A DNA stretch of 23,128 nucleotides from Bimuria novae-zelandiae CBS 107.79 (Eukaryota > Ascomycota > Dothideomycetes > Pleosporales > Didymosphaeriaceae): positions 334,237 through 357,364 of the forward strand of contig ML976707.1 in the NCBI GenBank assembly GCA_010015655.1, written 5' to 3'. Positions within the stretch are counted from its first letter, which is position 1. The number at the start of each line of letters is the position of its first letter. The notes beneath the pieces were generated by a model. It saw nothing but the letters and a program-made list of their open reading frames with translations. It ran no database searches and was not told where the DNA came from. This document shows, in pieces, positions 1-8,900 of this stretch. Position numbers and translations under genes: made by a program.

Positions 1-220
1 CTTGTTCATCTGATAGTCTTTTATTGGCGGCAGGGCGAGTTGACTTGTTGTTAAGGCCGCGAAGGGCGCGCGTGACGCGCTGGCGGAGGTGGCTTATGTT
101 GCGATCTCGACAGTATGCGGTGACATTGGGCCGCGCAACTCTACGCAGCTCCACAAGTGCGTTTTCGACGATCTTGGAGTCTTGAATGTACTGTGGGACC
201 TCTTTCGTGACTTTAGGCAT
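1..220 (-). CDS. pogo/Fot1-like transposase, N-terminal fragment cut by the window edge
   Basis: Reading leftwards from the ATG at 220-218, the frame stays open for 73 codons to the edge of the window. The protein begins MPKVTKEVPQYIQ and continues through a basic, helix-rich stretch to NKRLSDEQ at residues 66-73. An N-terminal psq-type helix-turn-helix followed by a basic linker and an 'R.L(S/T)xEQ' segment leading into a CENP-B/Tc5-type second DNA-binding domain is typical of fungal pogo-superfamily transposases. The DDE catalytic domain would lie outside the window. Codon use is GC-balanced and there are no RIP stops, unlike the retroelements further right, so this copy is young, single-copy or spared. 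Family assignment rests on the N-terminus alone, so a domesticated gene with the same fold cannot be excluded. Confidence 0.6.
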   Translation of the reverse strand, partial: MPKVTKEVPQYIQDSKIVENALVELRRVARPNVTAYCRDRNISHLRQRVTRALRGLNNKSTRPAANKRLSDEQ

Positions 221-278
221 TTTATTTCATGTAAATTGGGCGTGTTTTGATGGCGCTGCGTGGATAGGCGGTTATTTG

Positions 279-306
279 GATCATTGAGCGTGTGCGATCA
301 TTGAGC
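279..306. repeat. two 11-bp direct repeats upstream of the transposase, possible subterminal repeats
   Basis: GATCATTGAGC occurs at 279-289 and again at 296-306, 17 bp apart start to start, and the second copy is followed by TA. Read on the transposase strand, this would give an element end of TA then GCTCAATGATC repeated twice. That would fit a pogo-type element flanked by a TA target duplication with duplicated transposase binding sites. The opposite terminus is outside the window, so the inverted repeat cannot be confirmed. Confidence 0.35.
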
Positions 307-763
307 TAGTAGGGCCGTGCGGAGCACGGCCTTTTTCGGAGAAAAACTGAGAATCAGCCATTGGGGCCGAGTAGTAGGGACAATCCAGGCGAAAAGATCC
401 TTCAAATACGAGGCGCCGCTGATCCTGATACAGGATAGCAGTGAGCTTGTCGTACCTATACTTCGCACTAGCGATGCTGTATCCTGGGCCTTGGTAGGGG
501 AGGAGGCATGCGCTAACCGCTTCTATCGCCAGAATACTCAGCCTAAAACGTGCGCTGAGATTCCCTGTACACAGTATATCTTGCCAATCTGTGGTGTAGC
601 AACCACTAATCAGTGTTAATACGGCAATAGGCTGTTGGATTAAGACTTTGTTGCAACAATGTGGTATTAATTTAATTCTTAATTGCAGATCTATTATGGT
701 GGGCTATTATAAGAAGTATTTATCAAGCGTAGTTTGTCCCTTGCTAGCCTAATTAGGACTAGC
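307..763. other. unassigned sequence between the DNA transposon and AT-rich repeats
   Basis: No recognisable gene was found. A 100-codon plus-strand frame at 317-619 has no family resemblance and starts inside a hairpin, so it is not called. GGCCGTGC at 313-320 and GCACGGCC at 324-331 form a perfect 8-bp stem with a 3-base loop followed by five T. This looks like a bacterial terminator but has no such meaning in a fungus. Base composition is balanced to about 640, then becomes AT-rich. Confidence 0.4.
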
Positions 764-809
764 GCAACAAACCACAGGCAAACTACGCAATAAACCGCAG
801 GCAAACTGC
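764..809. repeat. two abutting 23-bp tandem repeats
   Basis: Positions 764-786 and 787-809 are head-to-tail copies with the shape GCAAyAAACCrCAGGCAAACT. They differ at three positions, all transitions. Nothing else in the window matches them. They could be the remnant of a minisatellite or of an LTR or TIR subrepeat. The function is unknown. Confidence 0.6.
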
Positions 810-976
810 ATGGCGGTGAAAGCCGTAGCAGTGTTGCGCAGGTTTGAAGCCAACAAAGCTATTATAATTTATTATTCTTTAGTATATTAAACGCGTTATA
901 CGCTAATAATTAAAATACGCGTTAAAAATTATAAAAATAGTAATTTTTTTATAGTATAGTTCTTAATTAAAAGGCA
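810..976. other. AT-rich spacer, no gene
   Basis: This stretch is AT-rich apart from two ACGCGTTA octamers at 891-898 and 917-924. The base composition resembles RIP-degraded repeats, but no element could be identified. Confidence 0.4.
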
Positions 977-981
977 CCTAT

Positions 982-1182
982 TGTCAGGGACATTCTTGAC
1001 CCCCACAAAAGGCGACCCTCGGAGATCCTCCGGATCTCTCTCGGGCCTCCACCGGAGCTGCCCCGGCTCAGTCACGTGGTGTAGTCTATATATTCCTCTA
1101 TAGACCCTTTGACATCCGGCAAGGATTTGTCTAATATACACGTTCACCCTGATCCGAATTGCCTGCCACAAAGTGCCTCACA
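982..1182. mobile_element. solo LTR, 201 bp, with CCTAT target duplication
   Basis: The segment starts TGTCAGGGACA and ends GTGCCTCACA, the TG...CA termini of LTR retroelements. The ends are partly inverted (TGTCAGG against CCTCACA). It is flanked by perfect 5-bp direct repeats CCTAT at 977-981 and 1183-1187. No internal retroelement sequence or second LTR adjoins it, so it is best explained as the product of LTR-LTR recombination. It is GC-rich and not visibly RIP-damaged, in contrast to the AT-rich DNA on both sides. It contains CACGTG and the TA-rich stretch TCTATATATT. It does not match the LTRs of elements A, B, C or G. The orientation of the lost element is not determinable. Confidence 0.75.
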
Positions 1183-1187
1183 CCTAT

Positions 1188-1406
1188 CTAGCGTACAGTT
1201 ACTAAGTTTACTACTAAATTTAAGTTACTATTAATCTCCTTTACTAGCTTATAGATAGTAAAGTAGCTATATTTTTTTAATAGTATTTTATTTAAGTTAG
1301 GCGTAATACCTACTATTTATTATAATAATTAATAAACTATTAGGATAATTAATAAAGATCTAGATCAACTTTACACTAAGATCCACTGTATTAATATCTA
1401 CTAAAT
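1188..1406. other. AT-rich, RIP-like DNA between the solo LTR and Copia A
   Basis: This is a TA-rich sequence full of TAATTA and TTAATA and without a coding frame. It is the left flank of the site into which Copia A inserted. The right flank of that site resumes at 17928. It is probably part of an older degraded repeat, but no family is recognisable. Confidence 0.45.
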
Positions 1407-1411
1407 ATAGA

Positions 1412-1634
1412 TGTCAGATTTGATAGTGTTCTGTCACTTTGAGATAATGCAATGATGAGAATTTGATGGATGTGATAATTAATTAATAATATTCGTGTTC
1501 TGTGTTCCTGGAATGTAGATGTGTGCAAGGCTCTAAATAAGTACCACTGCAGCGCTAGCCCTATTTAGAATAGTACAAAAGAGAGAGTGCTCCAGCCTTA
1601 TATCCACAACAGATAGAGGCTATATAATCGGACA
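1412..1634 (-). repeat. Copia A 3' LTR (223 bp)
   Basis: On the plus strand it begins TGTCAGATTT and ends ATAATCGGACA, so in element orientation it begins TGTCCGATTA and ends in CA. It is flanked by ATAGA on the left and by the polypurine tract on the right. Its first 88 bp (plus strand) match the Copia B LTR, while the remainder does not. Confidence 0.9.
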
Positions 1635-1646
1635 CACCCCCTCAGC
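1635..1646 (-). promoter_or_regulatory. Copia A polypurine tract
   Basis: In element orientation GCTGAGGGGGTG directly precedes the TGTCC start of the 3' LTR. A purine run at this place primes plus-strand DNA synthesis in LTR elements. The same GGGG(G)TG arrangement is seen in elements B and C. It also fixes the element's direction as minus strand. Confidence 0.8.
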
Positions 1647-1691
1647 TTAGGCTTATCCTCAAGCTAGACCTTCGCATTATTTATCTATCTA

Positions 1692-4600
1692 TTATTCTAA
1701 CTTAAAGGCCTCTATCCTCTGCTGTAGATCCTGCAGGGCAACCTCTTAATTAGTAATCTTATCTAATATATCTTTAAGTCTTAGCCTATTTAGAAACTTG
1801 CTCTATTTGTTTACTAGCAAGGCCTTTGTAAGTCTATCTATAACTATGTCCTCTAAGCGTTAATAGTCCACCTTAATTATCCTAAGTGTAACTTCTTGTC
1901 TTAGCTAATAATTATAGATATCCACATGGCGGAGCTTAGTCTGCAGCTTTGCGATTTCTTTAGTAATAAGGCGAATAGTCTATTAATTATTGTAGTTAAT
2001 TATAATTAGGCAATTACTTACAGTGATCTAGAGCTCCTAGAGTAATCGTGAAGTGAAGATAGCCTCTTTAGCTACTTATAAAAGCGCTAGAAGTTTAGCC
2101 TCTATTATTAATGTAGTAACTATATCTTGCTTGCTTGCTTTCCAGGCAATCAGGCCGCTAAATAATTTAATAACGTATCCTTGTGAACTCTTGCGATCGA
2201 GTGTATTGTCGAATTTATAGGTATATACCCACATGCAGTCGAGGATTTAATAGCCTACTACCTTTACTAGAGCTACTGCGACCTCGCTCTAAGACTTTAT
2301 TTCCTTATGGCTCTGTAGATGGGATCGTTCTGCTTCCTTCCACATATTATAAAGAGGGTAATCTTCGAGCTTGCTTTAGCATGTAGGTGGCTCTAGAAGC
2401 ACACTTCAATGTAGCTTCTTACCTAATATAATTATTCGTCGAAGCTGCGCCTTATTAAGAGTCTTGCCTTCGTATTTGCCGCTACTACTAGCTTTAATGC
2501 CTGCTATAAAGGCTGCGGCCTATAGGCTTGTTTGCAACTATCCTGTTTGCACTATTTATAGTAGTATAGCTTAATTATCTCCTGCTATTAGTTGTGCAAG
2601 GAGTGTTACTAGTGGCGGCGTTAATAGAGGCGTTAGATATTTGTACCTAGCTCTCTTATCTTGCCTGCACTTAGGAGCCTCTTCCTCTAGCTCTTTACTA
2701 ATTGTCTTATCCTTAAAGAAGGACTTAGTGGCATGCTCTTATTAAGGTAAGGGAGGTAACTCTACTAATCGCATCTAGGCTGCTATTTCTTCTAATATGC
2801 TATGCATAAGGTTATCTATTAGATCTTTGGTTTTGCCTAAGAACACAGTATCCTTATTAAATATTACATCGCGAGTACTAATTGTCTTTGCTAGAGAGGG
2901 AATCTATATTCTCTAGATGTTAGTTAATCTATAGCTAACAAGGTAGCTAATCTATACTTTAGGGTTAAGCCTCTAAAGCCTGCTTTTGCCGCGTTTTATA
3001 TCGTTAGTTATCGCAAACGCTTTGCAGCCATATGCTTTTAGGTAAGCTTAATTAGGCTTCTTTAGTTAGGTAACAATGCCGTTCTAAAAGGCTACTATTG
3101 TAAAGAACACTTTATATAGAGATCGCTATTAGTTAGTGTAGTTTAGCATTTAATTATAAAGGTAGACTGCGGCTCGCGTAATCTTAAGCTATATTTACTA
3201 TAGTAGATTAGAGTTAAGTCGCATTACGCGCGCTTTCTCCTTAATTACACCTTTTAAGCGTTTTATTCCTCTATTTTATACTTAAGTATTTAGTGCTAAA
3301 GACTTAATCTTAATACCTTGCGCTGCGCACTACTTCTTAATATTAGCCTTAATAAAGAAGATCTTGTTATTAGATTTAATTACTTTTACTATAACGTTAT
3401 ATTATACTTCTATAAACCGTACAAAAGTGCTAAGTAATTTAATAATTAACCGTGCTAGGTAGTTATCCTTAAAGTAAAAGTCCTATGCGAAGCTAGAGAA
3501 TTAATTAGTAATTAGTATTTAGCTCTTCTCTCTTGTTAAGCTATCTACTTCATAGTCGTAAAAGTCTATTACGACTCGCTCGCCAAGGTCTTTAGTTCGC
3601 TTCCTAGCTTGCCAGCGTATTTGCCGTTTTAGTTTTACTTTACCGCAGGCGTCACATTTTACTGTAAGGAGACCTTTAATCCTTACCCCCTTAGATTACT
3701 ACACGAGGTGTTCGAGGGCCTAAGGGCCTAGATAGCCTAATTACTAGTGCCAGGTCTATACGTTTGCCTTCTACGGTCTTTGTTTAGTGCGTGTGTTAGT
3801 CTTGTGAGTGGCGTGCGCAGCATTAGTAGGAATACTACCTACTAGTCTTGTTCTATGTTCTAACACCTATTATTTATGTAATTCTTAGAATTCTACTAGC
3901 ATAGTATTATCTCTTCTCTTTAGAGTCGTTAGGTCTGCCTTTATGTCCCACTAAAGGCCTTGCCTCCGGAGTAATCAGAATAATACAAGATTGTAGAGCA
4001 AATTAGGGCAATAGGCTATATTATCTAGCTATATTATTTAATTACCGCTTGCACTTTGTATGTTAAGATAAATGCTCCTGTATTCTTTAATCCATATTTG
4101 TGTATTCCCTGCCTATATAAAGTCTCCTGGCGCCGGTGGCCAGTATAAAATAAAGCGATCGATGTCGTTAAAGACATAGTAAGTTATACCTAAATTAAGT
4201 ATAGCTAAGTATTATAATAGGTATATGTTTAATTTAGTGTAGAAAGATGCGGCGTTAAAGCTTGCTAGGATTTTAGTAATCTTGCGTCTATCTAGTCACT
4301 TATTATTAGCCTTAGTAATTTGAGTTAGAGTAGGAGTATGCGATAATTTAATTATAGGTGCCTATAATCTAGCCCTCTTTGTTATTCTTAAGCTTTCTTA
4401 AAGCGCAGGGTTATTCTCTAGCCTAAACTTAATTAGGGCAACTATGCTTGGCTTTGGCCTAAACCATTTTGGTTGTTTGTCTAGGAAAGCGTAGAAGCAG
4501 TCTTGTAGACTATAGCGTTATTTATAAGCAGGGCACTTAAGGCCACTAGCTATTACTAGCTTATTGTCTATAATCGCGGACCGCTTGGCTCTAGTACGTT

Positions 4601-5534
4601 AACTATTATTTCGTTGTTTACGAGGTCTACCCTAATATTTTAATATTACTACTTTATCCATAAGAGAGGCGTCCCTGTCTGTAGCCTAGGTAGATTCACT
4701 ACTATTAGCAAGAGATAAACCTACAGCAGCAAAAGCGCCCTTTTATTTACCCTTAATTAAGTGCTGCAGGATTATGTAGTCTTAGAAGAGTTTTATTATA
4801 TGCTTCTGTAAGACAGCTACATCCTTACTTCTATATTGCTAGAAGGTTGTTACCTATATAGGTGCGATATAGATAACTGCCTTTATAAAGTCTTCTTTAA
4901 CTAAGTCTAGCCTTTAAAGCTCTAGGACCTAATTAGTCTCTACTTCTATGGCTACATAATTGTACTCAGATAGCCATGTAGCCCATAATCTAGCTATTCT
5001 TATTAGCTTAAGGGCTTCTTAGTATTTTACCTTTAATCGTCTGTATTCGTCTTGCAGGTCTACCCCAACTGTAATTATAAGGTTATTAATCCACTACCTA
5101 ATTAATTAATCTAAGAGGTAGTAGTTATTCTGGAGATGCGCAGAAACTATTAATTAAATAATAGTAACTACTTAGTTTAGGCTAACCTGTTCCTCTCGGT
5201 ATTCGCGATCTATAATCTTGTATATTTCTAGCTATCCTTTGTAATAATCGCTATCGTCTTTGTATGCTTTCGCGCCTGCCGTCGATAGATATGAGGGCAT
5301 TATTGGCATATTATTCGGATTCGCAGTCGTATACGCCGTGCTTGGCTAGTAGTTGCCTATCGCGGGAGGTATCGGCATTACGGGTTTCTATCTTAGTTTA
5401 TCTATCAGCGCTGGGTTAATAATGTTCCAGACCTTTAGGAATTAGGATTTTGTTTTCAGCTAGTTCAGCCACAGTGTGTAGTTCGTGTAGTTAGTCAGGA
5501 TCACTGTGGGATCTCTAAGGGTCGATAGGGCCAT
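1692..5534 (-). pseudogene. Copia A gag-pol, RIP-degraded and lacking most of the reverse transcriptase
   Basis: The frame opens at ATG 5534-5532 and ends at TAA 1694-1692, 1281 codons in one phase with many TAA/TAG stops. Gag comes first, with an N-terminal WLN-type segment. Its zinc knuckle near 4530 has lost a Cys (CxxY) and has a stop. The protease motif is NLG instead of DSG. The first integrase aspartate is kept (GAC at 3566-3564, VIDFYD). The RNase H C-terminal part (EIAKLQTKLRHV near 1928) is readable. Compared with element B, 924 bp are missing between the integrase and RNase H landmarks. This loss removes the LHKALYGL and YVDD part of the reverse transcriptase, with the join near 2205-2215. 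The loss is in frame. The product would be dead even without stops. Confidence 0.88.
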
Positions 5535-5559
5535 TACAATTAGCTTGGCAGAGGCAATA

Positions 5560-5570
5560 AGACTCTTAAT
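5560..5570 (-). promoter_or_regulatory. Copia A primer binding site (half-tRNA type)
   Basis: On the plus strand AGACTCTTAAT directly abuts the LTR start at 5571. Its complement in the element RNA would pair with the anticodon arm of tRNA-Lys(CUU), whose loop is CUCUUAA. There is no TGG, as would be expected for priming by a full-length tRNA 3' end. The same site is found in elements B and C. Confidence 0.65.
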
Positions 5571-5688
5571 TATTAGATTTAATAGTGTTCTATCACTTTA
5601 AGATAATACAATAATAAGAATTTAATAGATATAATAATTAATTAATAATATTCGTGTTCTGTGTTCCTGAAATACAGATGTGTGCGAG
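5571..5688 (-). repeat. Copia A 5' LTR, inner part
   Basis: The LTR start here is TATTAGATTT, where the 3' copy has TGTCAGATTT (a G/A and a C/T transition). It runs to GTGTGCGAG and is then interrupted by element B. The last five bases, GCGAG at 5684-5688, are B's target duplication. Confidence 0.9.
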
Positions 5689-5887
5689 TGTCAGATTTAA
5701 TAGTATTCTGTTACTTTAAGCTAATGCAATAATAAGAATTGATAGTTATAATAATTAATTAATAATATTCGTGTTGTGTCTTGTTCGTGTTCTGTCAGAC
5801 TGCTACCGAAGTCTTCTTTTCTTGGCGTAGGATTGCCCAGCCACCTTTACACTTTAAGTTTAGTGCAAAGTGCCATGTAATTGGACA
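5689..5887 (-). repeat. Copia B 3' LTR (199 bp)
   Basis: On the plus strand it runs from TGTCAGATTT to TAATTGGACA. Positions 5689-5775 align with the A LTR with one small indel. From 5776 rightwards the sequence (U3 in element orientation) is unrelated to A except for the terminal TGTCC(A/G)ATTA. Confidence 0.9.
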
Positions 5888-5899
5888 CACCCCCTTAGC
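5888..5899 (-). promoter_or_regulatory. Copia B polypurine tract
   Basis: GCTAAGGGGGTG in element orientation immediately precedes the TGTCCAATTA start of the 3' LTR, as in element A. Confidence 0.78.
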
Positions 5900-5954
5900 T
5901 TAGGCTTATCCTTAAGCTAGAGACTATCTGTTAGTAATCTAATAGTATTATCCT

Positions 5955-8900
5955 TTACAGTTCAATTTTAAAAGCCTCTATTCTCTGCTCTAGCTCGAGC
6001 AAGTCGACCTCTACGTTTATAATCTTATCCTTAATTTCTGCAAGTCTTAATTTGTTTAGAAAGTTACTCTACTTGTTAGCTAGCAGGGCCTTCGTAAGCC
6101 CATCTGTAACTATGTCCTCTAAGCGTTAATAGTCTACCTTAATTGTCTTTGATACGACCTCTTGTCTTAGCTAGTGATTGTAGATATCTATATAACGGAG
6201 CTTGGTCTGCAGCTTAGCGATCTCTTCGGTAATAAGCTAGATTATTTGCTAGTTATCGTAATTAATTGTAATAAAGGAATTGCTAAGGTTAATCTTTAGC
6301 TTCTTTAGTAATTGTGAGATGAACAAAGCTTCTTTAGCCACCTATAAGAGAGCTAGTAATTCGGCCTCTGTAGTTAATATAGTAACTATATCTTGCTTAT
6401 TTGCTTTCCATGCAATTAAGCTACTAAATAACTTAATAATATATCCTTATGAGCTCTTGCGGTCGAGCGTATTATTGGCGAAAGAAGCGTTACTTGCCAC
6501 CTCTAAAGTATCTACACCCCCAAGCTAAAGACCTAGTGATCTGGTATCCGCAAGATAGAGGAGAACTTGGTTAGCAGCGGCTTAGTGCTCTTTACTTAGG
6601 TTTAATAGGAATCGTGAAAGTCAAGAGCTTGTAAAGGTAATATCTAGTCGTGTAGTTACTGCAGCGTAGAGGATAGATCCTATCTTGCGCTAATATCAAT
6701 TAACTTTAGCCTTACTAGCGAGCCTAGTTTAAGGAAGTAGTTTAACTACTGCTATAGGTATTTCGTGCCGTATCTTATGTTACTTAATAAGGCGCGAGAT
6801 CTTATTAATGTATAAGGCCTGTAAAAGCCAGATCTTTCCGTTCAAGCGGTCTCTAATGACTTCAACTCCTAGAAACTATTATAGGTCGTTACTACTAGTA
6901 AGTGTAAATTTAGTGCTTATCTTTACTAGAGCAGCTTCAGCAGCTTGCTATTATAACTTGTTATAAGTAATAATAAGGTTATCCACATAGAAGAAGATAA
7001 TAATGCTATCCTTAATAAGACAGCATGGCTCGTAGGGTACTATTTTAAAACCTATATTACGAAGCGTTGATGTGAACTCTCTCTGCCAAAGCAGTGGAGA
7101 TATGCGCAGTCCGTAGAGTGCTTTGTGTAGGTGGAGGACTGTGCCTGCTCGCGAGTAGCCACGGGGCATTCTTATATAGATTTCTCTGTCCAGCTTTGCG
7201 TGGACAAAAGCGTTGGTAACGTCGTGTTAGATAAGTTCTAGGTTAAACTAAGCTATAATCGCTATAAGCATGCGAAATAATTATCTTACTAGTGTTATAG
7301 CGTAGGTTTCTTGCGAAGTAAGGTGCTATTATTAGTTACCTTTTATAATTAGTCGTGCCTTGCACTTCTGTAGTTAATAGTGTTTATTAAACTTATAGGT
7401 ATATACCTACATGTAGTTGAGGATTTAGTGGCCTACTACTTTTACTAGAGCGACTGCAACCTTACTCCAGGATTTCATTTCCTTATGGCTCTGTAGATGG
7501 GATCGCTTGGCTTCCTTCCACATATCGTAGAGAGGGTGGTCCTCGAGCTTGTTTTAGCATGTGGGTGGCTCTAGTAGCACGCTCCAATGCGGCTTCTTGC
7601 CTACTATAATTATACGTTAAAGCTAGGCCTTGTTAAGAATCTTGCTATTGTATTTGCCGGCGCTGCTAGCTTTAGTGCCTGCTATAAAAGTAGCGATTTA
7701 TAAGCTTGTTTGCAATTGCACTGCTTGTGCTTTACGAGGTAGTTTAGGTTATTTATCTCTTATTATTAACTGGGCAAGGAGTGCAACTAGTAGTAGAGTT
7801 AATAGAGGCGTTAGGTATTTATAGCTAAATTTCTTACTTTGCCTGTAGCCTAAGGTCTCCTCGTCCCCTTCCTTATACGATATGTTGGTGATTGTTTTAT
7901 CCTTATAAAAGGACTCTGTCTTTGGGTTTTACTAAGGTAAGGGAGGTAGCTCCACTAATCGCACCTAAGCTACGATTTCTTCTAAGGTGCTATGCATAAG
8001 GTTATCTATTAGGTCTTTAGTCTTGCCTAAGAATACTAAGTCCTTATTAAAAATTACATCGCGGGTGCTAATAACCTTTGTAAGTGATAGGATCTAGATT
8101 CTCTAAATGTTAGTTAATTAGTAGCTAATAAGGTAGCCAATCTATGCCTTAGGGTTAAGCCTTTAGAGCTTACTCTTGCCGCGTTTTGTATTGTTAGTCA
8201 TGGCAAAAGCTTTACAGCCATATGCTTTTAGGTGAGCTTGATTAGGTTTTCGTGGCTGGGTGACAAAGCTATTTTGAGAGGCTACTATCGTAAAGAACAC
8301 TTCGTATGGTGATCGCCAGCAATTACTGTAGTTTAGAGTTTAATTATAGAGGTAGATAGCGGCTTAGGTAATTTTAGGCTATATTTACTAGGGTAAGTTA
8401 GAGTTAAGTCGTATCGCGCGCGCTTTTTCCTTAATAACACCCCCTAAGCGTTTAGCTCCTCTATTTTGTACTTAGGTATTAGGTGCTGAAGGCTTGATTC
8501 TAATGCCTTATGCTAAGCACTACTTTTCTATTTTAGCTTTAATAGAGAAGATTTCGTTGTCTGATTTAATAACCTTAATAGTGACGTTAAATTGTACTTT
8601 TATAAATTATATAAAGCTATTAAGTAGCTTAATGATTAATCGTGCTGGGCGATTGTCTTTAAAGTAGAAGTCCTATATAAAGCTAGAGAATTAATTAGTG
8701 ACTAGCATTTGACTTTTCTCTTTTATAGAACTATCAGTTTCGAAATCGTGGAAATTAATGGCTACCCTTTCGCCAGGGCCTTCTGTTAGATCCCTTAGTT
8801 GTTAGCGTATTTGTTGCTTAAGTTTAGCTCTTCTACAGGCATCGCATTTGGCTATAGTAAGCCCTTTTATTCTTACCCCCTGAGATTGCTAAACAAGGTG

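Noticed and set aside
313..336. Rho-independent terminator-like hairpin followed by T run
   Set aside because: Structure is perfect, but the window is fungal. Intrinsic terminators of this kind do not operate on nuclear Pol II genes.
317..619. 100-codon plus-strand open frame
   Set aside because: No recognisable motif or family. The start lies inside a hairpin and there is no supporting context, so it is listed only as unassigned sequence.
929..1171. 80-codon minus-strand frame
   Set aside because: It lies over the solo LTR and its flank and has no homology signal.
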